A stretch of 64,000 nt of DNA from an uncultured Prevotella sp. (lineage in GTDB: Bacteria > Bacteroidota > Bacteroidia > Bacteroidales > Bacteroidaceae). A model generated the notes under the pieces. It had not been told where the DNA came from and searched no databases. It was given only the letters and a program-made list of their open reading frames with translations. The position numbers and the translations under genes were made by a program. Each line of letters begins with the position of its first letter. Position 1 is the stretch's first letter. This document shows positions 52,273 to 61,308 of this stretch, piece after piece. The stretch covers positions 1 to 64,000 of the forward strand of contig USDT01000012.1 in the NCBI GenBank assembly GCA_900553465.1. Reading direction: 5' to 3'.

Positions 52273-53403
52273 TTATTGCAGAAGATGATAAGTGCCGCCG
52301 GCGTACATCCTGACCACACCTTTCATCTCGAGCGAGAAGAGCAGTGCCGACATGCGCTGTACGGGGATGCCTGTGCGCACGGCGAGCATGTTGATCTGCA
52401 TGTCGTTGGTCTTGGCGAGTGTCGAGACGATGAGCTGCTCGTCGCCGGTGAGTTCGGGAAAGAGCTGACGCTCGATGCCTTGCTGGCGGGCTTCGCGCAG
52501 GGCGGAGTCGTTGTCCCACGTCATGGCGGCGGCAAGGTCGGCGGCGCAGGTTATGAGTGCCGCTCCGTTGTCGCGTATGAGGTTGTTGCAGCCTTCGCTG
52601 TAGGTCATTCCCACCGCTCCGGGGAAGGCGAACACGTCGCGTCCGTAGCTTTGGGCTATGCCTGTGGTGATGAGTCCGCCGCCGTGACTGGCGCTCTCAA
52701 CGAGAAGTGTAGCGTCGGCCATGCCTGCCACGATGCGGTTGCGGCGCACGAAGTTCACCTTGTCGGCGTTGGTGCCGGTGAGAAACTCGGTGATGAGGCC
52801 GCCCCGGGTGAGCATCTCGCGTGCCGTGTCCCTGTGGCTTGAGGGATAGATGGTGTCGAGTCCGTGGGCAAGGACGGCGGCAGTGTCGAAGCCAGAGCGC
52901 AGGGCGTTGCGGTGGGCGCAGATATCCACGCCGTAGGCAAGGCCGCTTATGATGAGCACGTCGGGGCATATCTGCCGCAGGTCGTCGCAGAAGCGGCGTA
53001 TGAGGTCCTGACCGTAGGATGTGCAGTGGCGCGTGCCGACGATACTCAGGACGCGTGCGCGGTTGAGGTCGGCGGTGCCTTTGTAGAACAGCATGAGCGG
53101 AGCGTCGTCGCACTCACGCAGCCGTGACGGATAGCGCGTGTCGTTCATTGTGAGCGGTGTGATGCCGTGTGCCTCGTCATACTCCAGTTCTGCTTCGGCG
53201 CGTCGCAACGGTTCGCTCACGTCTTTCAGTGCGTCGATGAGGCGCTGTGTGGCATCGGGCAGCACGTCACGTATGTTGTCACGGTGGTCCATGACTGCCG
53301 TGGCGGAACCGAGACGCCGGTATAGCTCGAGCATTCCGGCGAGGCTGAAGTAGTTGATGCGCGTGAGCGCTATGGTGTTGATTATTTCCTGTGAGTTGTC
53401 CAT
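52273..53403 (-). CDS. dprA: DNA-processing protein DprA (Smf)
   Basis: 376 residues from the ATG at 53403; the open frame runs farther upstream but its sequence there is not DprA-like. DprA loads RecA on incoming single-stranded DNA in transformation. N-terminal SAM-like domain, then the Rossmann core with SIVGTRHCTSYG, ISGLAYGVDICAHRNAL, AVLAHGLDTIYPSSH, GGLITEFLTG and GGGLITTGIAQSYGRDVFAFPG; C-terminal winged helix (MQINMLAVRTGIPVQRMSALLFSLEMKG). Both neighbours are in the same direction, 11 bases before dusB and 65 bases after the thioesterase. Confidence 0.94.
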   Translation of the reverse strand: MDNSQEIINTIALTRINYFSLAGMLELYRRLGSATAVMDHRDNIRDVLPDATQRLIDALKDVSEPLRRAEAELEYDEAHGITPLTMNDTRYPSRLRECDDAPLMLFYKGTADLNRARVLSIVGTRHCTSYGQDLIRRFCDDLRQICPDVLIISGLAYGVDICAHRNALRSGFDTAAVLAHGLDTIYPSSHRDTAREMLTRGGLITEFLTGTNADKVNFVRRNRIVAGMADATLLVESASHGGGLITTGIAQSYGRDVFAFPGAVGMTYSEGCNNLIRDNGAALITCAADLAAAMTWDNDSALREARQQGIERQLFPELTGDEQLIVSTLAKTNDMQINMLAVRTGIPVQRMSALLFSLEMKGVVRMYAGGTYHLLQ

Positions 53404-53468
53404 CGGCACATTGCTGTTGCGGTTTGCGTTGCCGGCATCATGTCCGGCTGTGTGCGGCGTGCGGTTGT

Positions 53469-53867
53469 TTAGATGTATTTGGCGAAGGCGCGGTCGTAGT
53501 CGTCGCTGTTGCCCAGGCGGCCGTTGATGAGGCACACCAGTTCGACCGTGGCGCGGAAGCACAGGCGCTCGTCGCTCTTGCGGAATATGTCCTGATTGAA
53601 GATGTAGCGCAGGCCCTCCTTGTGCATCGCCAGGCGCGAGATGAACACGTCGTCGCAGCGTAGCGGAGTCTTGTACTGGAGATTCATTCGTGCCACCACG
53701 GCATCGACACCCTTCTCGTGGAGTTTTGAGAAACTCACTCCGAGCGATGCGAGAAACAGATGTCGCGTGTGCTCGGTGTAGTGCAGATAGTTAGCGTTGT
53801 TCACTATGCCCTGGATGTCGCACTCATAGTCGCGGACCTCCATCTCGGTTTCAAATATGTATTCCAT
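53469..53867 (-). CDS. Acyl-CoA thioesterase, 4HBT (YbgC/FadM-like) hot-dog fold
   Basis: 132 residues from the ATG at 53867 (MEYIFETEMEVRDYECDIQG); an earlier ATG at 53900 would add 11 residues with no family pattern. The 4HBT motif is seen in VRDYECDIQGIVNNANYLHYTEHTRHLF, where the Asp and the Asn/His cluster face the thioester. It hydrolyses acyl-CoA or related thioesters in the cytoplasm. It overlaps the DUF2851 gene by 17 bases upstream, so translation may be coupled. Confidence 0.88.
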   Translation of the reverse strand: MEYIFETEMEVRDYECDIQGIVNNANYLHYTEHTRHLFLASLGVSFSKLHEKGVDAVVARMNLQYKTPLRCDDVFISRLAMHKEGLRYIFNQDIFRKSDERLCFRATVELVCLINGRLGNSDDYDRAFAKYI

Positions 53868-55209
53868 TCTTATCGTTGTTTTCTTTATCGGTTGTCGCAC
53901 CGGCAGGCGTTGTGCTGCGCTGTTTCAGATATTCGTATCCGAAACGGCAGCGCAGGCAGTCCTTGCGGTTGCAGTAGTTTTTCTTCAGTTGTATGAGTGC
54001 CTGTGTGTCGCCGGCGTTCTGCACTTTCAGTCCGCATTCCTCCCACATGCGCACTATGTTGTTGCGTTCGGGCGTGAGCTGTTCGAGGAAATCGGCGGCG
54101 CGCCAGCACATTTCTTCAGACGATTTGTGGCGCCCGTAGGCAAACAGCATCGGCACTATGGTGTTGATGATTAGCAGGTCGATGGACTGTCGGGAGAGGC
54201 TTTTCGCACTCTCGCGGCTGGCATGGCCGAAGGTGTAGTGGGTGCGCCAGTAGGGTGTTACGGACGTTGTGAGCATGTGGCGCGCGTCGTCTATGGTGTC
54301 GCATCCGGCTATAAGGCTGAGACCGGCACGGCGCGAATGGTAGAGCGATGCGAGCTGCGCGATGCGTATGTGGGGGAAGTTCTGCGGGCGGAGGCGCAGG
54401 AACTTCCATAAACGGAAGTCGATGGGGTGGAGCGAGAACTTGTGGGCAAGATACTGATATTCGCGGCTCAGACGGACGAAATAGTCGTCGGCGAGTGCCG
54501 CCTCGCGCTGGCGTTCGGGCATGGCGTCGGCAGAAAGCAGTCCGGCCTGGCCGAGAAAGAGTGCCTCGGTCTGGAATATGTCGTCGCGGTGACGGCCGAT
54601 GTGCATCATCGGCATGTTGAGAGCCCACGTCTCGAAGGCTTCGCTGTTGACACCGAAACCGTAGTTGCGTGCCAGGGTAACGAAGAAGGCGTCTTCCCAC
54701 GAACCGTCGCAGCGTTTCACACGTTCGGCTATCGCTTCTGTCTTCTGTTCAAGACGTTCGGTCTGAAGTGCGCTCATCCATGAATGAACGGTGATGGATG
54801 GCAGGGCGGAAATGAGCTTGTGGCACGGCGGATACTTGTCTTCGTGGAGCAGACGCTCGTAGTTTGACGTAATGCTTTCGGGCACGTCGAGCTGCATCTG
54901 CGGCAGCGTGTTGCCGTGACTTGTCCTTACTTCGGAGTCGATTGTCTTTGCTATATGGAGTATCACGTTGTCGTAGCGAGGGTCGCGGTCGTGTCCGTGA
55001 GTGTACCAGTCGGACGACTTGTCGTGTATCTCAATGTTTCCCACCCACATGGTGCCGCCTATCTTCACCTTAGCGTTGAAGAAGTCGGGGCCGGCGTCGC
55101 TGTTGTGGAGACCCGGATCGATTACTTCCACGCTGAGGCCGTCGGTCGTCTCGAGCCTTCTAAGCGGAAAAAGCTTGTGCTTCCATATGTAGTGGAGGAG
55201 TTGTTCCAT
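53851..55209 (-). CDS. DUF2851-family protein
   Basis: 452 residues from the ATG at 55209 (MEQLLHYIWKHKLF); ten codons upstream are open but lack likeness. The family signature is clear in LEVIDPG-like text (VEVIDPGLHNSDAGPDFFNAKVKIGG), GNIEIHDKSSDWYTHGHDRDPRYDNVILHI, and a C-terminal four-cysteine cluster CNRKDCLRCRFGYEYL that looks like a metal site. The first part resembles a nuclease-type acidic/His pattern, but function is not established. It is the first gene of the operon that leads to thioesterase, dprA and dusB. Confidence 0.85.
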   Translation of the reverse strand: MEQLLHYIWKHKLFPLRRLETTDGLSVEVIDPGLHNSDAGPDFFNAKVKIGGTMWVGNIEIHDKSSDWYTHGHDRDPRYDNVILHIAKTIDSEVRTSHGNTLPQMQLDVPESITSNYERLLHEDKYPPCHKLISALPSITVHSWMSALQTERLEQKTEAIAERVKRCDGSWEDAFFVTLARNYGFGVNSEAFETWALNMPMMHIGRHRDDIFQTEALFLGQAGLLSADAMPERQREAALADDYFVRLSREYQYLAHKFSLHPIDFRLWKFLRLRPQNFPHIRIAQLASLYHSRRAGLSLIAGCDTIDDARHMLTTSVTPYWRTHYTFGHASRESAKSLSRQSIDLLIINTIVPMLFAYGRHKSSEEMCWRAADFLEQLTPERNNIVRMWEECGLKVQNAGDTQALIQLKKNYCNRKDCLRCRFGYEYLKQRSTTPAGATTDKENNDKNGIHI

Positions 55210-55250
55210 ATTATGTAAAGACGAAAAGGATAGATACAAAGCTACACAAA

Positions 55251-55280
55251 AAATCCCGAACTATCGACAGTCCGGGATTT
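55251..55280. terminator. Bidirectional terminator before the PCMD cassette end
   Basis: AAATCCCG (55251-55258) pairs with CGGGATTT (55273-55280), with T runs on both sides. It ends the leftward gene at 55308 and lies just upstream of the DUF2851 gene. Confidence 0.7.
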
Positions 55281-55307
55281 TTTTCTTGATGAATATTCGT
55301 TCTTTGA

Positions 55308-56906
55308 TTATTTCTTCAATACTTTAACTGTTTTGCCGTCGGCCTGACGGATGATGTAAAGACCTTTCTGTGACATGTTGTCAACGCGCTGTCCGTTTAC
55401 GTTATAGATGGCAGCATTGCCTTTACCTGTGGTTGTCACAACCTTGTTGATGCCTGTTGTTGTAGCACCTGCGATATTGAGAGTATATACGTTTGTAGTC
55501 TGGAGGTCGTTAGATGTGACTGTTATTGTAACTTTCACGCCTCCGTCAACATCTTCAACGCTCTTTGTAACATAAGCACCCTGACCGTCTGAAACAGCTT
55601 CGATATCGTCAACGCTGATTGCGCCTTCTGCTGTGAGATCGTAGTTGAACTCGTCTTTGTTGAAGCCTTCAACGTCAGCACCCTTTACTTTCAGTGAAGC
55701 AAGCTGTGAGTTGTAAACGAGTGAGAGGTCGTCAATGATAAGAACGTCGGGATTTTTTGCTGATGAACTTGCCACACCCGGCTGTGCGTTGGTTGACATA
55801 GTAACGAGGATGGCTTTTGTCTCAGCATTGTTTGTTGCGAAAGAAGCGTAGTCGAACGGAATTGTGAGTTCCTGCCACTCGAAGCCTTTGCTCTCAATCT
55901 TGTCGTTCTTAGCTTTTGCAACGATGTTTGTATAGGTCTTGTCTTCCGGATCCTGATAGTATGTACCGTCTGTGATGGTTGCGCTTATTGTTGCGTATGG
56001 GTAAGTTTCATTTACCTCTCCCTGCTGATACTTCACCCAGACCTTGATAGCGTCAGGCTGGCCGTTCAGCAGTGTGTAGAATGGATCGCCGTTGCCGTCA
56101 ACATCTTTGTTGGTCAGATCGAGGAATGAGTTGTTTTTTGTGTCGGTTGCAGTTAATCCTGCTGCTTTGAGCCGACCGGTTGTGATAGTTCCGTTTGCCG
56201 GCTGGAAACCAAGAACTATTCCTGATACGACTTTCACACTTTTCTTTCCTGTTGTACCCGGACGGACGTCATCTGATATATAAGTGTGAGTGTTGGAGCT
56301 TACTGCAGAGGCAAGACTTCCGGTGCTGCTCATGAATGAGTGCCATGCGTTTGGCTCATCGCTTTCGTACTTTTTATTGAATGCGCCTGTATATGTGGCT
56401 TTGTGGAAGAGTTCGAAGTCAGAGTTTGTTATCTGATAACCACCGTTTCCGAATACAACTTTGATATCCATTTCCGAAAAGTAGATGTTGATTACGGTGT
56501 AGAACTTGTCGCCGCGTATCTCACCAACAAGGTTTACTGGTATAAGTTCTCCTGTTGCAGAGAGTATTGGTCCCAACCACTGTCCTGCGAAGTTTGGATC
56601 ATCACCTTCGGCTATTGTTATTTCCTGATTTGTCTTAAGTGTTGTCACCTCGCCATTGGCAGTTGCGCCAACATTCTCAAGTACGATGGTTCCTACAGGC
56701 ATTGGTTCGCCTTTCATGTACATAACGAAGTTTTTCAGACTGAGAGTATATCCGTTCTCACCTTTGTCTTCGATTGAGATTGTGTTCTCTGTCGGTGTCG
56801 CCTGTACTCCGTTGACGGTGACAGTCATAATGTCTTTGTAGTCTGTTGCCATAGCAGATACGGCAAAAGCAACCATTGTCAGTAATGAAGTAAAAATTTT
56901 TTTCAT
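55308..56906 (-). CDS. Secreted calycin-like plus PCMD domain protein with T9SS-type tail
   Basis: 532 residues; signal peptide MKKIFTSLLTMVAFAVSAMA. Residues about 22-165 look like the lipocalin-like calycin domain of Bacteroidota (KDIMTVTVNGVQATPTENTISI...YTLSLKNFVMYMKG). Residues about 170-400 are PCMD-like (VVSGIVLGFQPANGTITTGRL, PDAIKVWVKYQQGEVNET, a WQELTIPFDYAS strand, DVLIIDDLSLVY). A cadherin-like strand stretch and a sorting tail (GINKVVTTTGKGNAAIYNVNG to KTVKVLKK) end it. Last of the three-gene cassette with the barrel and PCMD lipoprotein. It probably binds glycan at the surface; not proven. Confidence 0.72.
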   Translation of the reverse strand: MKKIFTSLLTMVAFAVSAMATDYKDIMTVTVNGVQATPTENTISIEDKGENGYTLSLKNFVMYMKGEPMPVGTIVLENVGATANGEVTTLKTNQEITIAEGDDPNFAGQWLGPILSATGELIPVNLVGEIRGDKFYTVINIYFSEMDIKVVFGNGGYQITNSDFELFHKATYTGAFNKKYESDEPNAWHSFMSSTGSLASAVSSNTHTYISDDVRPGTTGKKSVKVVSGIVLGFQPANGTITTGRLKAAGLTATDTKNNSFLDLTNKDVDGNGDPFYTLLNGQPDAIKVWVKYQQGEVNETYPYATISATITDGTYYQDPEDKTYTNIVAKAKNDKIESKGFEWQELTIPFDYASFATNNAETKAILVTMSTNAQPGVASSSAKNPDVLIIDDLSLVYNSQLASLKVKGADVEGFNKDEFNYDLTAEGAISVDDIEAVSDGQGAYVTKSVEDVDGGVKVTITVTSNDLQTTNVYTLNIAGATTTGINKVVTTTGKGNAAIYNVNGQRVDNMSQKGLYIIRQADGKTVKVLKK

Positions 56907-56922
56907 CCTAAAAATCCTTTAA

Positions 56923-57687
56923 TTAATTTAGTTTGTATGTTAAACCTATTGTTCCGTAGATCGGGTAAAGTGTCTGTTCTATTGTCTTGAAGTTCTCTTT
57001 GAATACTCCGGACAGTCCCCATGAGAGGTCGAAATAGGCTCCGAAGCGGCGTGAGAAATACCAGTCTGCGCCCAAATCAACACCAAATTGCCATTTGCGC
57101 ATGTAGTCGGAGAAATCGTATGTACCGCGTGAGGCTTCGTCTGTTCCCAATTCTATTTTCTCACCGGTGGGATCACCTACGCGCAGATAACCGTCGTAGG
57201 CATAGCCATCGAATTTGTTCGAAAGAAGATAAGAGAAATATGGGCCGAACTTTACTCTTACTTTGTCATTGATGTCATATGTTGCCTGTAATGGAAGTGT
57301 TACCATCCATTCCTCTACTTTTGACACCACCTGACCGGTGAAGACACCTTTCAAAGACTCACCACCCTGACGCATCTCCATGCTGTAGTTCTTTACACGG
57401 GCATCGGTGTTCATTCCTTTGTTCTCAATGTGGAATCCGCCAATAAGTCCCCATTTGCCGTCGATGGGTTTGTAAGCATCGAGACCGATAGTGGTATTTA
57501 CTTTGATGGTATATTTTGACAGGCTTCTGATGGTTGCAGGCATGCCAATCGGAGCAGTTCCTCCGATATTGTAACCAAGGCGACCGTAGTATGTCAGGTT
57601 GTCGAAAATACTGCCACATACGGCATTGGATACACCTGCTATGAGGAGGAATAGTATCAGAATGGATTTGTTATAATTCATTTTCAT
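56923..57687 (-). CDS. Outer-membrane beta-barrel protein (OMP_b-brl type)
   Basis: 254 residues; signal peptide (hydrophobic residues 8-20, cleavage near AVCG). Strands alternate throughout: LTYYGRLGYNIGG, WGLIGGFHIENKGM, VTLPLQATYDINDKVRVKFGPYFSYLLSNKF, WQFGVDLGADWYFSRRFGAYFDLSWGLSGVF and the final IYGTIGLTYKLN, ending in an aromatic/hydrophobic barrel end. A small monomeric barrel of the PorT-like group. It sits 16 bases before the calycin/PCMD gene and 8 bases after the PCMD lipoprotein gene in one operon. Confidence 0.82.
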   Translation of the reverse strand: MKMNYNKSILILFLLIAGVSNAVCGSIFDNLTYYGRLGYNIGGTAPIGMPATIRSLSKYTIKVNTTIGLDAYKPIDGKWGLIGGFHIENKGMNTDARVKNYSMEMRQGGESLKGVFTGQVVSKVEEWMVTLPLQATYDINDKVRVKFGPYFSYLLSNKFDGYAYDGYLRVGDPTGEKIELGTDEASRGTYDFSDYMRKWQFGVDLGADWYFSRRFGAYFDLSWGLSGVFKENFKTIEQTLYPIYGTIGLTYKLN

Positions 57688-57695
57688 CTTTTTTG

Positions 57696-58856
57696 TTATT
57701 CTGTTGTTTCACAAATAACTCTCACTTTGTCCACAAACATCGTACTGCCGATAGCTCCTTCGAAGTTAGCTCCTTCTATGCTTGATGAGAATACCACTGC
57801 AAGATTGTATCCGTAGTTGTCGAGCAAAGACTCGTCCACTTCCTGTGTGTAATTGAAATCCACTTCAAACTCTGTCCATGTATCAGTATTCTCAACTTTG
57901 TCGAGTCGCGCGATTGCCACTATCTGCGGGCTTGTCAACACATTGTCACCATACAGCACCACGGGATTGCCGTTGCTGTCGGTGTTTTTATAGAGCACAG
58001 CATAAATGTCTCCAGTGTCTGTCTTGCCTTCAACCGGTTTTCCGTATTTGTCCTGATATACAGCTCCCGGTTTATATTTATAATTTCCCATGAGTTTTAC
58101 AGGTTTCTTTCCTGTAGTGTATTTCAGTCCGAACATAGTAGCTTTCATCGCTCCTCCGGGTTGGATAGCTACTGTGGCATCGAAACGTCCGATGAAGAGA
58201 TTGCCTGAGGCGATGCGCATGTTCTTGAGTGCTCCGAACGGACCCGTGTCAGATGTTGTCAGTTTAACGGCAGAGCCATCCAGTCCGTCAACCCATGGTG
58301 TTGTGGGATATTCCTCTGGCTTCGCAGTCGGTCGGCTGACAGCAAAACCCGGATTGCCGGTTGCCCAATTGTAGGCTTCGGTTCCGTCAGGGTTCAGATC
58401 GCTCCAGATATAATATTTGCTCTTGGAGTTAAGAGCGTATCTTTCGAAGTCGTAGTAGATAGTGTCGCTAACAGTCTGTGTCTGAATATTTACCGACACA
58501 TAATATTCGCGACTCCACTGTCCGTCTTCCGATGTCACTGTGTATTTTACCGGACCATTGGAGAAGTCCTGTACAGAACCGTTTCCCGGCACAATAGTCG
58601 CACCCTCTGTTATTCTGAAACGTGGAGCAATTGCTGTCAGGTCAGTTTCCTTCCTTACTTTGAAGTCGATATTATGTTCGTTGTAAAGAACTTTGATCAG
58701 TGAGTCTGACGCATTGAAAAACATTTCTTCGGGATTGTCTGCATGAATGTATGCCTCTTCAATGTCGCATTCTGCATTTAATGGTTCGTCTTTAAAACAT
58801 GACGAAAGCATTCCGCAGCATACGACGGACATCAATAATACGTATGGGCTTCTCAT
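57696..58856 (-). CDS. PCMD-domain lipoprotein
   Basis: 386 residues; lipobox MLSSC with Cys20. After an N-terminal Ig-like part (DNPEEMFFNASDSLIKVLYNEHNIDFKV...VTSEDGQWSREYYVSVN), the PCMD domain begins near residue 135: YYDFERYALNSKSKYYIWSDLNPDGTEAYNWATGNPGF, PTTPWVDGLDGSAVKLTT, GRFDATVAIQPGGAMKATMFG, MGNYKYKPG and the ending IGSTMFVDKVRVICE. Such proteins are surface-exposed lipoproteins thought to bind carbohydrate. First gene of the cassette; compare the lipid-less PCMD protein at 23852-24823. Confidence 0.85.
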   Translation of the reverse strand: MRSPYVLLMSVVCCGMLSSCFKDEPLNAECDIEEAYIHADNPEEMFFNASDSLIKVLYNEHNIDFKVRKETDLTAIAPRFRITEGATIVPGNGSVQDFSNGPVKYTVTSEDGQWSREYYVSVNIQTQTVSDTIYYDFERYALNSKSKYYIWSDLNPDGTEAYNWATGNPGFAVSRPTAKPEEYPTTPWVDGLDGSAVKLTTSDTGPFGALKNMRIASGNLFIGRFDATVAIQPGGAMKATMFGLKYTTGKKPVKLMGNYKYKPGAVYQDKYGKPVEGKTDTGDIYAVLYKNTDSNGNPVVLYGDNVLTSPQIVAIARLDKVENTDTWTEFEVDFNYTQEVDESLLDNYGYNLAVVFSSSIEGANFEGAIGSTMFVDKVRVICETTE

Positions 58857-58983
58857 TATTATAATTAAAAAAAACGGTGTAAAGGTAAGAAAAAAAACTC
58901 ATTACATCCAAAAGTTTTTATAAAATATGGCTACTTTTTACTTATATATCCTAATAAATGTCACGAATGTGACAAATAATTAA

Positions 58984-58991
58984 TAACTTTG
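58984..58991 (+). promoter_or_regulatory. -7 box for dapB operon
   Basis: TAACTTTG is 24 bases before the dapB ATG at 59016. It lies in an A/T-rich 160-base divergent gap shared with the PCMD lipoprotein gene. Confidence 0.5.
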
Positions 58992-59015
58992 CATAACTGT
59001 AATTTTTTATCTATT

Positions 59016-59771
59016 ATGAATATAGCATTGATTGGTTACGGCAAGATGGGCCACATGGTAGAGGCCATTGCAAAAGCCCGTGGCCACCGTATAGTAAGCA
59101 TTATCGACGTTGATAATCTTTCCGATTTTGACAGTGAGGCATTTGCATCGGCCGATGTAGCCATTGAATTCACAAATCCTACTTCCGCTTATGACAATTA
59201 TCTGAGAGCTTTCAAGCACAATGTGAAGGTTGTCAGCGGTTCTACCGGATGGATGAAAGAACACGGTGAGGATGTACGCCGTCTGTGTACCGAAGGCGGA
59301 CAGACGCTTTTCTGGGCCAGCAATTTCTCTGTCGGTGTCGCCATATTCTCTGCCGTGAACAGATATCTCGCACGTATAATGAACAATTTTCCGCAATATG
59401 ACGTTCATATGAGCGAGACACATCATGTGCACAAGCTCGATGCTCCGTCGGGCACTGCCATAACTCTCGCCGAGGAGATAATAGAAAATATTGACCGTAA
59501 GAATGACTGGACAAAGGGACGTCAGCTCCATGCCGACGGCACAGTGGAGGGTTCTAACGACGTTGATCCGTCTCTGCTGGCCATAGAAAGCCTGCGTCGT
59601 GACGAGGTACCCGGCATCCACTCTATTGTTTATGACAGTCCGGCCGACTGCATCACAATCACCCACGACGCCCATTCGCGTGAAGGATTTGCTCTCGGTG
59701 CTGTTCTTGCGGCCGAATACACCAAGGATCATACCGGTCTGCTTACAACTGCCGATCTGTTCAAGTTCTGA
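59016..59771 (+). CDS. dapB: 4-hydroxy-tetrahydrodipicolinate reductase
   Basis: 251 residues from the ATG at 59016 (MNIALIGYGKMG); a start at 58989 would sit on the promoter box, so the later one was chosen. DapB reduces the dihydrodipicolinate precursor with NAD(P)H in the lysine/diaminopimelate pathway. Seen: Rossmann GYGKMG, IEFTNPTSAYDN, GSTGWMKEH and the catalytic/substrate block ETHHVHKLDAPSGTAITLAE. Typical length. The first gene of an operon with lepB and the WbqC-family gene, as in other Bacteroidales. Confidence 0.95.
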   Translation: MNIALIGYGKMGHMVEAIAKARGHRIVSIIDVDNLSDFDSEAFASADVAIEFTNPTSAYDNYLRAFKHNVKVVSGSTGWMKEHGEDVRRLCTEGGQTLFWASNFSVGVAIFSAVNRYLARIMNNFPQYDVHMSETHHVHKLDAPSGTAITLAEEIIENIDRKNDWTKGRQLHADGTVEGSNDVDPSLLAIESLRRDEVPGIHSIVYDSPADCITITHDAHSREGFALGAVLAAEYTKDHTGLLTTADLFKF

Positions 59772-59827
59772 TACGGCATGACAGCAAGGCTGCAATAATA
59801 TCAATATCTCAAAATAAGTCAGAAACA

Positions 59828-61276
59828 ATGATAGACAAGGAAAAAGAAAGAATAAACATGAAAGTGCAGTGGGCCAAGTTCGCTGGCGTTGCCGTTCTTT
59901 ATCTGCTCTTCCTCTATTGGATTGGCAGTTGGTGGGGACTTCTTGTCCTTCCGTTCATCTTCGACGTTTACATAACGAAGAAAATACGCTGGCAGTGGTG
60001 GCGTTATGCCGAACGTCCCGTACGGTTCGTCATGTCATGGGTCGACGCTCTTGTCTTTGCTCTTGTGGCAGTATATTTCATCAATCTGTTTTTCTTTCAG
60101 AACTATGTCATTCCTTCAAGCTCGCTTGAGAAGTCACTTCTCACAGGCGATTATCTCTTTGTGAGCAAGATAAGCTACGGTCCGCGCAAACCGAACACAC
60201 CGCTTACCATGCCGCTTACGCAGCACACACTTCCTGTGCTCAACTGCAAGTCGTACATCGAGTGGCCGCAGTGGGGCTACGACCGTGCACCGGGTCTTGG
60301 CAAGGTGAAGCTCAATGACATCGTTGTGTTCAACTATCCGGCCGGTGACTCGCTCTGCACAGCCGAACAGTGGCAGACACAGGACTTCTATCAGATGGTT
60401 TATTCGTTCGGTCATCAGATATATCAGGAACAATATCCGGATCCGGTGGATTACAGAAACCTTGATGCGGAAGCCCGTCTCAAGTTCTTCGACTATATTT
60501 ACGCTATCGGACGCCGTTATATTGCTGAAAATTCACAACTGTACGGCGAGGTGATATCGCGTCCGGTAGACCGTCGTGAGAATTATGTGAAACGTTGTGT
60601 CGGCCTTCCCGGACAGACACTCCAGATAAAGGACCGCATCGTATATGTTGACGGCAAACCCAACAAAGAACCGGACAACGTGCAGTACACCTACTATGTG
60701 AAGCTGAAGTCGTCTATGCCCGAAAACCTCATGGAGCAGCTCGGCATATCGATGGAAGATCTCATGAGCCTTAACGAGCGTGGTTATCTTCCGCTTACAG
60801 CCCGTGCTGCACGCATATTGAAAACACGTCGCGACATTGTCGAGAGCATTACGCTCAACACCGATGCCACCACTGAGGACATCTATCCGCTGAACGGCGC
60901 TACAGGATGGACACGCGATAACTACGGTCCGGTATGGATTCCTAAGAAAGGCGAAACCATCAACCTGACACTGGACAATATCGCGATATATGAACGCCCC
61001 ATACGCGTTTATGAGGGTCACGACCTGAAGATAAACAACGGAAGCATATACATCGACGGTAAACTGGCAAAGACCTACACCTTCGCTATGGACTACTACT
61101 GGATGATGGGCGACAATCGCCACAACTCACTCGACTCACGCTACTGGGGATTCGTTCCTGAAGACCACATTGTGGGCAAGCCGATATTCATCTGGTGGTC
61201 GAGCGATCCCGACCGTCATGGCTTCAGCGGCATACGTTGGAACCGTCTGTTCCGCTTTGTCGACAATATCAAGTAA
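59828..61276 (+). CDS. lepB: Signal peptidase I
   Basis: 482 residues, long as in Bacteroidota because of a large insert between the catalytic residues. Two N-terminal membrane segments (about residues 18-45 and 66-88), then the nucleophile Ser in VIPSSSLEKSLLTGDYLFVSK, and the general base Lys in RRENYVKRCVGLPGQTLQIKD; the final box MGDNRHNSLDSRYWGFVPEDHIVGK is conserved. It cleaves signal peptides of the many exported proteins here. Start ATG at 59828; an internal ATG ten codons later is an alternative. Confidence 0.94.
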   Translation: MIDKEKERINMKVQWAKFAGVAVLYLLFLYWIGSWWGLLVLPFIFDVYITKKIRWQWWRYAERPVRFVMSWVDALVFALVAVYFINLFFFQNYVIPSSSLEKSLLTGDYLFVSKISYGPRKPNTPLTMPLTQHTLPVLNCKSYIEWPQWGYDRAPGLGKVKLNDIVVFNYPAGDSLCTAEQWQTQDFYQMVYSFGHQIYQEQYPDPVDYRNLDAEARLKFFDYIYAIGRRYIAENSQLYGEVISRPVDRRENYVKRCVGLPGQTLQIKDRIVYVDGKPNKEPDNVQYTYYVKLKSSMPENLMEQLGISMEDLMSLNERGYLPLTARAARILKTRRDIVESITLNTDATTEDIYPLNGATGWTRDNYGPVWIPKKGETINLTLDNIAIYERPIRVYEGHDLKINNGSIYIDGKLAKTYTFAMDYYWMMGDNRHNSLDSRYWGFVPEDHIVGKPIFIWWSSDPDRHGFSGIRWNRLFRFVDNIK

Positions 61277-61308
61277 GGTAACGTCCTGTTCAAGCAATAT
61301 TGTCCGTA

